Below, in pieces: positions 43,808 to 52,750 of a stretch of 64,000 nt of DNA. The notes beneath the pieces are model-generated. The model did not search any database. It saw only the letters and a list, made by a program, of their open reading frames with translations, and had not been told where the DNA came from. This DNA is from Bacteroidia bacterium (lineage in GTDB: Bacteria; Bacteroidota; Bacteroidia; B-17B0; Aurantibacillaceae), in assembly GCA_016787785.1 (NCBI GenBank), contig JAEUTO010000007.1, forward strand, positions 24,733-88,732, read 5' to 3'. The stretch's first letter is position 1, and every line of letters begins with the position of its first letter. The position numbers and the translations under genes were made by a program.

Positions 43808-46762
43808 ATGGTAAGACAGGTCTTCATATTTTTTCTTTTAATTTTCTCCATAACCAGTATAGCTCAGAAGTACAACTTTGTAAACTGGACGGTTGAAGAC
43901 GGTTTGATACAGTCGCAAGCGGGTTTTATTTGCCAGGACAAATACAGGCAATTGTGGATAGCCACTGAAGGTGGAATAAGCAAATTTGACGGCAGAAAAT
44001 TTACGGGCTATGCAGCACAGGAAGGTTTGATATCAAACGACGTTAACTCTTTGCTTTGCGACCGATCCGGCAATATATGGGCGGGCACGAATTATGGCAT
44101 ATCTGTTTTTAATGGCAAAGCATTTAAAACAATTAAGCCAACTAATAAATCAGTAAACAATATAACGGCCTTGTTAGAAATGCCGGATGAAAGTATATAC
44201 GCACTTAACAACAATTTACTTTTTAAAATAAATAATTTTGATTGCAAAAGAGTTCCTGTCTCAGATAACCTTACCGAAACTATTAGCGCCATATATAAGA
44301 CTAAAAAAAATGAGTTAATGGTTTTTGTAATGGAAAAAGGTCTTTTTATTCTTCAACAAAATAAATGGAGAAACATTTTAGCTGTTGATGAGCTCTCAAA
44401 AAGCAAGCTAATACGTAAACTTTTCATCACTTCAAAAGGCGATACATTATTAGGTAGTAATACGGGGTTATTGGTTGTTAAAAACAATAAGATCGAAAGC
44501 TACAGTTATAGTAAACCAGATCTGACAGGAATAAATATTTTATGTATTGAAGAGGATGTGAAAAAAAACATCTGGTTAGGCTCGGATAATGGTGCCTACA
44601 AAGTAGAAGGACAAAACACAATACATTTTGATAGTAAGAGCGGATTTACTGATAACTCTGTACTACACATTTACAAAGACATTGAGAATAATTTATGGTT
44701 TGCAACAGATGCTGATGGTATCTATAAATTTACAGAAAACACTTTTACGTATTATGACAAATCGAGTGGCATCTCAAACACAATTGTAATGGGCGTTGTA
44801 CAAACTACTGATGGTACAATTTTTGCAGCAGGATATGGTGGAGGCTTGTATAAAATAAACGACAAGAACAATATTGAATCGGTTAACAATAAAGGACCGG
44901 TTTTAACTGACAGTAAAATAAGTTGCCTGTATGCCGATGACGAAAATAATATTTGGATTGGTACAATAGGAAAAGGATCATGGAAATACAATGAAAAAAA
45001 CGGTCTGCAAAAAATATTTGACAACAAAAATGGAACACAGGTTAGAGGTGCCAATAGTTTTTTAAAAGACGCGCAGGGAAACATGCTGTTAGGTACCGGC
45101 CAGGGCATTTATGTTATTGATAAGCAAAATAATGTTACTAAATTGAAAATAGACAATGTTTCTATTAGTGCTTTGAGACAATTTACCAAAGACAGTGTTT
45201 TGGTTGGTACATCAAAAGGCATATTTGTATTGGATAGAGAATACAAACAACATTCGCTCAATAAAAAAGAATTCGAAAATTCATCCGTGCTTTGTCTTGC
45301 AAAAAAGAACGATAATCTATGGATAGGCACAACTGATAAAGGTGTGATAAACTGGAATTTGAAAACCGGTAAGATCATTAACTACAATACTGATAACGGA
45401 TTGCCAAGTAATTTTATTTACAGTATTTATGTTTACGACAAACAGAAAGCATGGATAGGAACAGGCTTTGGAATTAGCAATCTGCAGTTGGATAAAGATG
45501 ATAATGTTGCCGCAATTAAAAATTATGGTCGCTCTGATGGTTTATTGGGTATGGAATGCAGCCACAATTGTTTGTTAAAGGCTGCTGACTCAAGCCTATG
45601 GTTTGGCACTACAAAAGGATTGTTTCATTTTAATCCGGATGCCGATCTCACCGAAAGTAACCAACCTGTTGTTCTCTTAAAGTCGGTAAAACTTTTCTCG
45701 TCAGACATAACGGATAGCAGCTTGTATGAAAGCATGTCAACCTGGTTCAAAGTTCCAAATAACTTAAAACTTCATTCAAACCAAAACCACCTCACCTTTG
45801 AGTTTGGGGCAATTTATTTTACAAACCCGGAAGACATTTTGTTTAGATGTAAGTTGGAAGGGATCGACAAAGACTTTACCATAAGCAATAACCCGTATAT
45901 TATTTATTCTGCTATTCCACCAGGAAAATACATACTAAAAGTTCAGGCTATTACAAAAAGTGGTGTTTCTTCCAATACCATTGAATACCGTTTCGAGATA
46001 GAAAAAGCATTTTATCAAACAGGTTATTTCCAATTACTGATCGTTCTACTTTTAATTTCAACCGGTGCTTTGATCACTTATATTTCAACCCGACAAAAAC
46101 AAAAACGTAAAGAGACTTTAGAAAAGATACGCGAAGAAGAATTTATGAAGTTACGCCATCGCACTGCTGAAGATTTTCATGATGAAATGGGAAATAGATT
46201 AACTCGCATTTCTGTTTTAACCGATATTTTAAAATCAAAATTAGTTTCTCAAGAAAGTGAGGCCAATAAATTGGTTGGACAGATAAAGGAGAATACTGCT
46301 GCGCTTTATAACGGATCGCGTGATATCATCTGGTCGCTTAACTCTCAAAACGATGGCATTTATCAAATAGCCGAACACATAAAAGAAATTGGAGATGAAT
46401 TGTTTCATGATACAGTAATTGATTTTGAATGCACGCATAACATAAAAGCCGGAAACCCTTTAAAATTAAAATTGGATTACAGCCGTAACCTTATTATGGT
46501 ATTTAAAGAAGTTTACAGTAATATTTTAAAACATTCTAAAGCAACCAAAGTAGAGATCTTTATAGAGATATTAAACAATAAAGATATTGAAATAAATATC
46601 CGTGATAATGGCGAAGGTTTTGATTCGCAGATTGTACAAAAAGGCAATGGTATAAAGAATATGAAGAATAGAGCAGGCAGAATGAATGGCGAACTATCTT
46701 TAAACTCAGTACCTAATAAAGGCACAGAAATAAATATTTCATTAAAGAACATTTTTATTTAA
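43808..46762 (+). CDS. Beta-propeller sensor histidine kinase (HisKA_3 type)
   Basis: 984 residues: signal peptide (1-~20), a periplasmic double propeller of Reg_prop repeats (NLWIGTTDKG, NIWAGTNYGI, SLWFGTTKGL and others, ~25-615), a Y_Y_Y domain (~650-735), one membrane helix (~740-760), and a cytoplasmic NarL-type kinase with phospho-acceptor H791 in DFHDEMGNRL and ATPase motifs NIRDNGEGFD and KGNGIKNMKNRAG. Such proteins sense extracellular ligands, often polysaccharides in this phylum. It has no receiver of its own; the LuxR-type regulator five bases downstream is the partner. Confidence 0.95.
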   Translation: MVRQVFIFFLLIFSITSIAQKYNFVNWTVEDGLIQSQAGFICQDKYRQLWIATEGGISKFDGRKFTGYAAQEGLISNDVNSLLCDRSGNIWAGTNYGISVFNGKAFKTIKPTNKSVNNITALLEMPDESIYALNNNLLFKINNFDCKRVPVSDNLTETISAIYKTKKNELMVFVMEKGLFILQQNKWRNILAVDELSKSKLIRKLFITSKGDTLLGSNTGLLVVKNNKIESYSYSKPDLTGINILCIEEDVKKNIWLGSDNGAYKVEGQNTIHFDSKSGFTDNSVLHIYKDIENNLWFATDADGIYKFTENTFTYYDKSSGISNTIVMGVVQTTDGTIFAAGYGGGLYKINDKNNIESVNNKGPVLTDSKISCLYADDENNIWIGTIGKGSWKYNEKNGLQKIFDNKNGTQVRGANSFLKDAQGNMLLGTGQGIYVIDKQNNVTKLKIDNVSISALRQFTKDSVLVGTSKGIFVLDREYKQHSLNKKEFENSSVLCLAKKNDNLWIGTTDKGVINWNLKTGKIINYNTDNGLPSNFIYSIYVYDKQKAWIGTGFGISNLQLDKDDNVAAIKNYGRSDGLLGMECSHNCLLKAADSSLWFGTTKGLFHFNPDADLTESNQPVVLLKSVKLFSSDITDSSLYESMSTWFKVPNNLKLHSNQNHLTFEFGAIYFTNPEDILFRCKLEGIDKDFTISNNPYIIYSAIPPGKYILKVQAITKSGVSSNTIEYRFEIEKAFYQTGYFQLLIVLLLISTGALITYISTRQKQKRKETLEKIREEEFMKLRHRTAEDFHDEMGNRLTRISVLTDILKSKLVSQESEANKLVGQIKENTAALYNGSRDIIWSLNSQNDGIYQIAEHIKEIGDELFHDTVIDFECTHNIKAGNPLKLKLDYSRNLIMVFKEVYSNILKHSKATKVEIFIEILNNKDIEINIRDNGEGFDSQIVQKGNGIKNMKNRAGRMNGELSLNSVPNKGTEINISLKNIFI

Positions 46763-46767
46763 CGAAC

Positions 46768-47400
46768 ATGGAAAATAAAAACCCCATCACAGTAGTGATC
46801 ATAGAAGATGATGAGACCATCCGCAATGGTTTTACCTATTTAATTAATGCAACAGAAAACTACAAGGTGCTTAACTCCTACTCTAATGTGGAAGATGCGC
46901 TAATTGGCCTTGTAAATGATAAGCCGCAGGTAATATTGCTGGATATTGAATTGCCCGGAATAAAAGGAATTGAAGCAATTCCAAAAATAAAGCACATTTT
47001 ACCAAAAACATATATTATTATGCTCACGGTTTATGATAATGAGGATAACGTGTTTAATGCCTTAACCAAAGGCGCATCCGGTTATTTGACGAAAAGTGAT
47101 AATACTGAAAAAATTATCGACGCTATACAGGAAGTAGTAAATGGAGGAGCGCCGATGAGCATGAACATTGCCAAGATCGTTATTAAATCATTTCACAAAA
47201 ATCAAAACTCGCCGTTAACTAAACGTGAAACAGAGATATTAGAGCAAATAGCGAACGGAAAAAGCAGGAGTAAAATTGCCAAACAAATGTTCATTGATCT
47301 GGAGACTGTAAAATCTCACATCAAAAATATTTATATTAAGTTGAATGTTCATTCGCGTGAGGATGCCATTAAAGAAGCGAAGAATAATAAATACATTTAA
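46768..47400 (+). CDS. NarL/LuxR-family response regulator
   Basis: 210 residues: receiver domain with acidic E13/D14/D15 region, phospho-acceptor D59 in ILLDIELPG and Lys in YLTKSD; C-terminal LuxR helix-turn-helix (LTKRETEILEQIANGKSRSK, then LETVKSHIKNIYIKLNVHS). It forms a two-gene unit with the propeller kinase. Its stop abuts the stop of the convergent PP2C gene with no base between, and no terminator is visible there. Confidence 0.95.
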   Translation: MENKNPITVVIIEDDETIRNGFTYLINATENYKVLNSYSNVEDALIGLVNDKPQVILLDIELPGIKGIEAIPKIKHILPKTYIIMLTVYDNEDNVFNALTKGASGYLTKSDNTEKIIDAIQEVVNGGAPMSMNIAKIVIKSFHKNQNSPLTKRETEILEQIANGKSRSKIAKQMFIDLETVKSHIKNIYIKLNVHSREDAIKEAKNNKYI

Positions 47401-49392
47401 TTATAATCTTATTCCAATAACACATACGTCATCCACCTGCTCTAACTCGCCTTTCCAGGCTGCAAAACTTTTTATCAATTCATTTTTTTGATCTTGCGGA
47501 TCAAGTTTAGATGTAGCTAATAAAAGATCTTTGAATGGTGCGTATTTGAATTTTTTTCCTTTCGGGCCACCAAACTGATCGGCATAACCATCCGTAAATA
47601 AGTAAACACTATCGCCTTTAGTTAACTCCAGTTCATGCGTTTTAAATGGCACGTAATGCTCGGATTTCCCAATAGGCTGCTTGTTTGCCGAAACATCTAT
47701 AATCTGATCATTGTGTTGATGCCAAAGAGGATTATGCGCGCCCGACCAACTTATCATCCTTGTCTTTAAATTTACAGCGGCTAAAGAAATATCCATTCCA
47801 TCTTTTACTTCCTCACCACTCTTATCAAAAGTTTGTATAACCAACTCACGTGCTTTATCAAGAATCTTTCCCGGATCGGAAATACGAAATTCCAGTACGG
47901 CCCTGTTTAAAGCATTGCTGCAAACCACACTTACCATGGCGCCAGGTACGCCATGCCCGGTACTATCCGCTGCTGCAATAAAGACAACGTCGCCTATCTT
48001 CTCCATCCAATAAAAGTCTCCGGCAACAATATCTTTTGGCAAATACAACAAAAAAGATTCGGGTAAGTTCTTTTTAAGATCGGCCTGTGATGGTAAGATC
48101 GCTTCTTGTAATCGTTTAGCATAAGTAATGGAGTCAACAATTTCTTTTTGCTTTTCTTCAATAATGTGTTTTTGTTCCTCAACTTCTGCTTTTTGTTTTT
48201 TAATGACCGTGTTGTCATTTTGTTTTTGACGATAACTTCTAAAAATAAAAAGCGCTAATAAAGCTGCCAAACCAAAACCAACTATAAACACATTTCTTTG
48301 CGCCTGCTGTTTTGCCGATTCTGCTTCCTGTTTAGTTATCTCAGCGTCTTTTAAAACAAGCTCCTTATCCTTTTTTTCAGATTGGTACTTAACATCCAAT
48401 TCCTTTATCTGCTTCAAATTATCATTTAAAAGCATTGAATCTTCAAGTGTTTTGTATTTTCTATAATATTCGTAGCCGGATTTAAAATTGCCCAAACCAA
48501 TATACGAATCGGCAATACCTTGATAGGCATGACGAGAATAATCTATCATATTAATTTCGGGTAAAAGTGGAATTACTTTTTCAAAATATTCGGCTCCTTC
48601 TTTAAATTTTTTTTGTTTGTTCATAGATGTGCCTATGTTTATATAACCAACCATCACACTTATCATATCCTTTTTCTTTTCTGAAAATTCAATAAATTTA
48701 AATATACATGAGTCGGCTGTTTTAAACTGTTTAAGGTCAACATAAATATTGCCCAAATTCATTAGCCCCATAAAATAACCTTTTTCATTACCCAGTTCTT
48801 TTTTAATTACCATTGATCTTAGGATATAATCCCGTGCTTTTTCGAATTCCTTTTTTTGCTGATAAAGGGTTCCGAAATTATTTAGAACAGAGGATTGACT
48901 GTATTTATCTCCTATTTTTATATAACCCTCCAAACTTTTATTAAAATAATTTATTGCTTGCGGATAGTTATTTAATAAAAGATAGGTTTGCCCGATGCCA
49001 TTATATGAATCTGGAATATTTTGCTTATCGTCAATAACTTCTCTTATTTTTAATCCTTTAAGATGTAACACCAAAGCCGAATCTAAAATGCCTTTGATCT
49101 TGTATGCCTGCGCCATGTTTGCGTAAAAATTGGCTTCACTTTTTGGCATTTTGCACGTTATTGCAAGTGGCAACCATTTTCTACTAACATTAATACAGCT
49201 ATCGGGCAGACGTTTATAAATAACGCGGGTTAAAACGCTTGCAGCCCTTACTTTCGAACTGTCTGCTTTGGCCGTGTTTATAACATTTAAAAGCGAATCG
49301 GTAGGATCGGTTTTTGCTGATACTGATAAGCAGAAAAATAAGAATAAAAATAAAATCCCTGCTTTAGAAAAAACTTTATGTTTAAACATCAT
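47401..49392 (-). CDS. TPR-PP2C (SpoIIE-type) serine phosphatase
   Basis: 663 residues: signal peptide, about seven TPR repeats (~60-320), a coiled coil, a membrane helix (~366-384), a second coiled coil and linker (DSITYAKRLQEAILPS) and a cytoplasmic PP2C domain (~450-663) with the metal-site motifs VAGDFYWME, AAADSTGHGVPGAMVS and DGMDISLAAV. It probably dephosphorylates an anti-sigma antagonist or a similar switch in response to TPR-domain binding. The broken copy at 10799-12124 has the same design without the phosphatase. Confidence 0.92.
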   Translation of the reverse strand: MMFKHKVFSKAGILFLFLFFCLSVSAKTDPTDSLLNVINTAKADSSKVRAASVLTRVIYKRLPDSCINVSRKWLPLAITCKMPKSEANFYANMAQAYKIKGILDSALVLHLKGLKIREVIDDKQNIPDSYNGIGQTYLLLNNYPQAINYFNKSLEGYIKIGDKYSQSSVLNNFGTLYQQKKEFEKARDYILRSMVIKKELGNEKGYFMGLMNLGNIYVDLKQFKTADSCIFKFIEFSEKKKDMISVMVGYINIGTSMNKQKKFKEGAEYFEKVIPLLPEINMIDYSRHAYQGIADSYIGLGNFKSGYEYYRKYKTLEDSMLLNDNLKQIKELDVKYQSEKKDKELVLKDAEITKQEAESAKQQAQRNVFIVGFGLAALLALFIFRSYRQKQNDNTVIKKQKAEVEEQKHIIEEKQKEIVDSITYAKRLQEAILPSQADLKKNLPESFLLYLPKDIVAGDFYWMEKIGDVVFIAAADSTGHGVPGAMVSVVCSNALNRAVLEFRISDPGKILDKARELVIQTFDKSGEEVKDGMDISLAAVNLKTRMISWSGAHNPLWHQHNDQIIDVSANKQPIGKSEHYVPFKTHELELTKGDSVYLFTDGYADQFGGPKGKKFKYAPFKDLLLATSKLDPQDQKNELIKSFAAWKGELEQVDDVCVIGIRL

Positions 49393-49649
49393 AATTTAAA
49401 ATTAAACTCTTAATAATTATAAGATTAAAAGGCTATTAAATATAATACAATTTACCAAATAACTAATTTCTAAATATTTTTAGCAAAATTATTCATAACT
49501 TAAAAAACCAGTAAATATTAATGGAAGCCCAATTGGTACAAGGAAAGAAAAAATTGGTTGCCTGCAAAAAATGAAATTGAATAAACTGGCATTTTATTTG
49601 AGATAAGTATCCTTTACAGATACTTTGCATCTCTTAAAAAAATAAGGTC
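49393..49649. other. AT-rich spacer
   Basis: Between the PP2C gene and the DUF3606 gene. It contains a 17-codon ORF from ATG 49520 that I do not credit, and no canonical TAnnTTTG box. Nothing else recognisable. Confidence 0.5.
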
Positions 49650-49823
49650 ATGACGGATAAATCAAACAACGATAATAGCGATTTGAATACAATTACTCTT
49701 AATGAGCAATGGCAGATAGAATATTGGACAGATCTTTTGGGATGTACCGAACCACAATTAAGATCGGTTATAAAATTAGTTGGAAACAAATTAAGTGAAG
49801 TAAAAAAATACTTTAGACAATAG
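49650..49823 (+). CDS. DUF3606-type small protein
   Basis: 57 residues, starting MTDKSNNDNSDLNTITLNEQ. The pattern (I.LNEQWQIEYWTDLLGCTE, then LRSVIKLVGNKLSEVKKYF) matches DUF3606 proteins, short helical proteins of unknown role that are often found with stress or general regulators. No signal peptide. It lies alone on the plus strand between minus-strand genes. The ATG is the only in-frame start near the pattern. Confidence 0.75.
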   Translation: MTDKSNNDNSDLNTITLNEQWQIEYWTDLLGCTEPQLRSVIKLVGNKLSEVKKYFRQ

Positions 49824-49903
49824 AAATTTTGTTAATCAATCTTTAAATTGAAGTATTTTTATTCCTCACAGTTGGGAAAATATTACCCAAAAACCATTTG
49901 TTA

Positions 49904-50284
49904 TTAGGCGTATTTTTTGTTTAGGCTACCGTTCACTAGGTCTACCAACTGCAGCATATCAAAAGGCTTTGAAAGAATAGCGGTAACTTTTATGGCTGTG
50001 GTAGATAATACGTCCTTATCCATACCCGTAACAAGTATTACAGGTATATCTTTATTTTTAGATTCTTTCTTAACATATTCAGCTATATCTAAACCACCCG
50101 TATAAGGCAGCATCACATCTGATATGATAAGATCAATAGTCATCGAATCTATTACCTTAATCGAAGATTTGTAATCACTTGTAACGATAACAGCATAGCC
50201 TTCTTCCTTTAAGGATTTGGCTATTAATCCTGAAATAAAATCTTCGTCTTCTATTACAAGAATAGTTTTTTGAGTGTTTGTCAT
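49904..50284 (-). CDS. Single-domain response regulator (receiver only)
   Basis: 126 residues: a CheY-like receiver with acidic E12/D13 region, phospho-acceptor D56 in LIISDVMLP, Thr in VTGMD and Lys in LSKPFD. No output domain, so it acts through protein contacts or in a phosphorelay. No kinase gene is adjacent; the propeller kinase at 43808 already has a partner. Confidence 0.92.
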   Translation of the reverse strand: MTNTQKTILVIEDEDFISGLIAKSLKEEGYAVIVTSDYKSSIKVIDSMTIDLIISDVMLPYTGGLDIAEYVKKESKNKDIPVILVTGMDKDVLSTTAIKVTAILSKPFDMLQLVDLVNGSLNKKYA

Positions 50285-50392
50285 AGTAAAAGTTTAAAGT
50301 TAATAGATAACATAATTACCCATATCATGAAAAAACTGTGCCAGAAAAACTGCAGAGGGGTAAGTATTTACTCACAAATACCCAAAATACTA

Positions 50393-50689
50393 TTACTTCC
50401 TTATGCTTTTAGAAACTTCTCCTTCTATGCTAACACACTCTCCTTCTTTAAGTTTTATCTCTGTGCCGTCATTCTTTTTAATTCTTCCGTTCGTAGAAAG
50501 TTGGTCGCCATTTTTTAGTTTAACATCTTCGGTAACTTCAATATTACCATACATTAATACCTGCACATTGCCCTTTACTTTAAAACAATAATAAGAATTA
50601 TTATTATTCTTAAAATCGGGGTTTGCTTCCTGTGCATTTGCAAAAGAAAATGCAAGTAATGCAAACAGAGTTATCATTGATCGTTTCAT
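50393..50689 (-). CDS. DUF6799-like secreted protein
   Basis: 98 residues with signal peptide (MKRSMITLFALLAFSFANAQ, cut after ~20). The mature part is short beta strands of the form VQVLMYGNIEVTEDVKLKNG, LSTNGRIKKNDGTEIKLKEG, ECVSIEGEV, resembling DUF6799 repeats. Periplasmic or outer-membrane associated; function unknown. It stands between a receiver protein and a 40-residue membrane protein. Confidence 0.7.
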   Translation of the reverse strand: MKRSMITLFALLAFSFANAQEANPDFKNNNNSYYCFKVKGNVQVLMYGNIEVTEDVKLKNGDQLSTNGRIKKNDGTEIKLKEGECVSIEGEVSKSIRK

Positions 50690-50713
50690 GTTATTAGTTT
50701 TAATGTTAGTGGT

Positions 50714-50836
50714 CTATTGACAAGTTTGTCCAAGCAACATCCATACAATAACAAAAACTAAAATAGTTCCAAAACATCCACCACCCCATTTGGCGGCAGC
50801 CCCACCGGCTAGTAATCCTTTAAATAAATTATTCAT
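50714..50836 (-). CDS. 40-residue Gly-rich membrane protein
   Basis: MNNLFKGLLAGGAAAKWGGG, then a hydrophobic helix (FGTILVFVIVWMLLG) and the tail QTCQ. Amphipathic Gly/Ala N-terminus plus one membrane helix. Very similar short proteins are scattered through Bacteroidota genomes and are usually missed by annotation; none has a known function that I can name. The ATG, clean stop and protein-like composition support it. Confidence 0.65.
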   Translation of the reverse strand: MNNLFKGLLAGGAAAKWGGGCFGTILVFVIVWMLLGQTCQ

Positions 50837-51203
50837 ATAGGCAATTTTAATTGTTCGAAAAAAATATGCGAAAACTATGCCTGAGGGTAGACGCGATAAT
50901 TAAATGGGATTGGTGTATTCTTCATAGGTCCGGTTAATTTGAAATTTCAAAATCCCGAGGTGTTTAAGAATGCCTACTTTGTCAAGATTCAGCGACCTTA
51001 GTGCACCAGATAGGCAGTGCCAAGAGAAGTTTAGATTTGAATGCGTGTAATTATAAAATTTAATACTATGACTCCCCACCGCCATTTATTAATGTGGATG
51101 TCTGAACCTCGCCGGTTTCAGGCTAGGATTGTGAAACATTTGCTTTTTGCTAAATTGTGAAGAAGCAATCTCGGTATATGCAGTAAAACGACCTAATGCG
51201 TAT
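50837..51203. other. Unassigned intergenic stretch
   Basis: 367 bases with higher GC patches and a short imperfect hairpin (CTGAACC...GGTTTCAG near 51101-51120). A 61-codon minus-strand ORF (50900-51085) exists but has no recognisable motif. I see no tRNA, transposase or promoter of canonical form. It could hold a small RNA or gene remnant. Confidence 0.4.
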
Positions 51204-52139
51204 CTACTTTTTACTAGGTATTTTATTTATCCAAGAGAAATGATCATTTAAAACCTGGTCTTTATTTTTTCTGATATAACCAATATACGCTTCTGCGACC
51301 GGAGATAATTTCTTCTCCTTAAGCCAAATTAGATGCCATTTTGATTTGATTGGAAATCCAACAGAGGGTATAATTTTCAAATCACCATTTGATAACTCAT
51401 TGCGTATGCCAATAAGCGGCATTATTGAATTTCCAAGCCCGGCAATTACAGCTTGTTTTACGGCTTCATTGGAGGTTAACTCCATCTTTTTACGAACGTG
51501 AATGTTGTTCTTTTTAAAATATTGCTCCATCACAAATCGAGTCCCAGAGCCTTCCTCTCTAAAAATAAGAGGCATTTCATTTATTTCGCTTTTTGTAATT
51601 GGTTTAGTTATTTTCTTTTCATTTCTGCTACCAATAAGATACAATTCATTTTCTAAAAGAATCTCATCATTAACATTTAATCCTTCTGGTAAAACTGAAA
51701 CTAAGGCAAAATCAACTTCATTATTATGAAGACTATTAATTACGCGCGACTTATTAGTTACGTCCATGATCAAATCAACCCCTTCGTTCTTTTTAATAAA
51801 CGCCGATAAAAAATAAGGCATAACATATTTTCCGGTAGATACAACAGATAGAATTAATCTACCTGCTAAATGTCCTTTATATGCCATTGTTTTATAATTG
51901 ATCGCATGAACCTCATTAACAATCCGTTCGGCCATTTCTATAATTTCCTTTCCAAAGTCAGTAACGTAAAGTTGCCTTCCTACTACCTCGGTAAGGGGAA
52001 TATCAAACTGATCTTGTAAATTTCTGAGTTGTATAGAAACCGCCGGTTGGGTCATATTCAATTCCTCCGAAGCTTTAGTTATGCTCTTTAATTGAGCCAC
52101 TTTTAAAAAAACCTGCAACTGATGTAAAGTATAATGCAT
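51204..52139 (-). CDS. LysR-family transcriptional regulator
   Basis: 311 residues: N-terminal winged helix (LHQLQVFLKVAQLKSITKAS, EELNMTQPAVSIQLRNLQ) and a C-terminal periplasmic-binding-like effector domain (~90-300). It is closest in look to CbbR/CmpR/CysB-type members, which control CO2 fixation, bicarbonate uptake or sulfur genes. It is divergent from the 52183-58406 gene row, whose last member is an SbtA bicarbonate transporter, so it is the probable regulator of that row. A -7 box and a dyad lie in the 43-bp spacer. Confidence 0.92.
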   Translation of the reverse strand: MHYTLHQLQVFLKVAQLKSITKASEELNMTQPAVSIQLRNLQDQFDIPLTEVVGRQLYVTDFGKEIIEMAERIVNEVHAINYKTMAYKGHLAGRLILSVVSTGKYVMPYFLSAFIKKNEGVDLIMDVTNKSRVINSLHNNEVDFALVSVLPEGLNVNDEILLENELYLIGSRNEKKITKPITKSEINEMPLIFREEGSGTRFVMEQYFKKNNIHVRKKMELTSNEAVKQAVIAGLGNSIMPLIGIRNELSNGDLKIIPSVGFPIKSKWHLIWLKEKKLSPVAEAYIGYIRKNKDQVLNDHFSWINKIPSKK

Positions 52140-52148
52140 AAATATTCT

Positions 52149-52163
52149 TTATGTAAATCATAA
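52149..52163. promoter_or_regulatory. Candidate LysR operator TTATG-N5-CATAA
   Basis: A perfect 5-bp dyad with a 5-base centre in the 43-bp divergent spacer, adjacent to the lysR -7 box at 52164-52171. LysR proteins bind AT-rich dyads containing T-N11-A in exactly this kind of divergent spacer. Assignment is inference. Confidence 0.5.
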
Positions 52164-52171
52164 CAAATATA
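52164..52171 (-). promoter_or_regulatory. -7 promoter box TATATTTG for lysR
   Basis: A perfect TAnnTTTG match on the minus strand, 24 bases before the lysR ATG. It is next to the dyad at 52149-52163, so binding of LysR would block its own transcription. Confidence 0.6.
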
Positions 52172-52182
52172 AATAAAAATTT

Positions 52183-52494
52183 ATGAATACAAATGCAGAA
52201 TTTTGTGATATGAAAAATAAACCACAAACAAACGTAAATACGATATCAGGGATATTTGTATTACTATTAGGAGGGCTGATTACTTTAAGCCTACTGCTAT
52301 TAAAGTATGCTCATGTTTTTAACTTAGACTTAGAAGTGGTCTTAGCGCCATTTGTAGTTATTACTTTACTAACTTATGGGGATAAACTTCTCATTTTTCT
52401 TTTTCTAAATCCGGCAAGTTTTGTCTTAAAACTAATTAGCAAAGTAAGAAGCTCCTCAAAATCTCAACAACAATTAACTCCAAAACAATCTTAG
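52183..52494 (+). CDS. Small two-helix membrane protein, unknown
   Basis: 103 residues (94 if ATG 52210 is used). Two hydrophobic helices (ISGIFVLLLGGLITLSLLLL at ~21-40 and VVLAPFVVITLLTYG at ~52-66) and a basic, Ser/Gln-rich tail (KVRSSSKSQQQLTPKQS). No family recognised. It is the first gene of the row divergent from lysR and two bases before the next small gene, so the row is probably one transcript. Confidence 0.6.
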   Translation: MNTNAEFCDMKNKPQTNVNTISGIFVLLLGGLITLSLLLLKYAHVFNLDLEVVLAPFVVITLLTYGDKLLIFLFLNPASFVLKLISKVRSSSKSQQQLTPKQS

Positions 52495-52496
52495 GC

Positions 52497-52700
52497 GTGA
52501 AAGAAAGAGCAAATATCCAATCACTATTTGTGGCCACATTGCTAATTGTTGCCGGAACATTATCACCATCAAACGGAGTAGATGACAGGAGTAACAAATC
52601 ACCTTTTGAGATGATTACAACAATGCTTATGCTTGTTACAGTAGGTTTGTTGATTTATTTTTTTTGGGAATTTACAAGCCAAATTGGGAAGAGGAAATGA
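52497..52700 (+). CDS. Small membrane protein, unknown, GTG start
   Basis: 67 residues. Two hydrophobic stretches: IQSLFVATLLIVAGTLS (8-24) and MLMLVTVGLLIYFFWEF (43-59), with a short polar loop between and the tail TSQIGKRK. The GTG start lies two bases after the previous stop, which supports translational coupling. No similarity that I recognise. Confidence 0.55.
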   Translation: MKERANIQSLFVATLLIVAGTLSPSNGVDDRSNKSPFEMITTMLMLVTVGLLIYFFWEFTSQIGKRK

Positions 52701-52750
52701 AAATTGTGTTTTTATATCTTATAAACAGAAAATATCTAAAAATAAAAATC

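Noticed and set aside
49520..49573. 17-codon ORF in the spacer before the DUF3606 gene
   Set aside because: Too short and without conservation evidence.
50900..51085. 61-codon minus-strand ORF
   Set aside because: No recognisable motif or start context and no neighbouring support.
52664..52750. Upstream start of the two-helix membrane protein
   Set aside because: It overlaps the previous gene by 37 bases; ATG 52751 gives MENKQN, a natural start.
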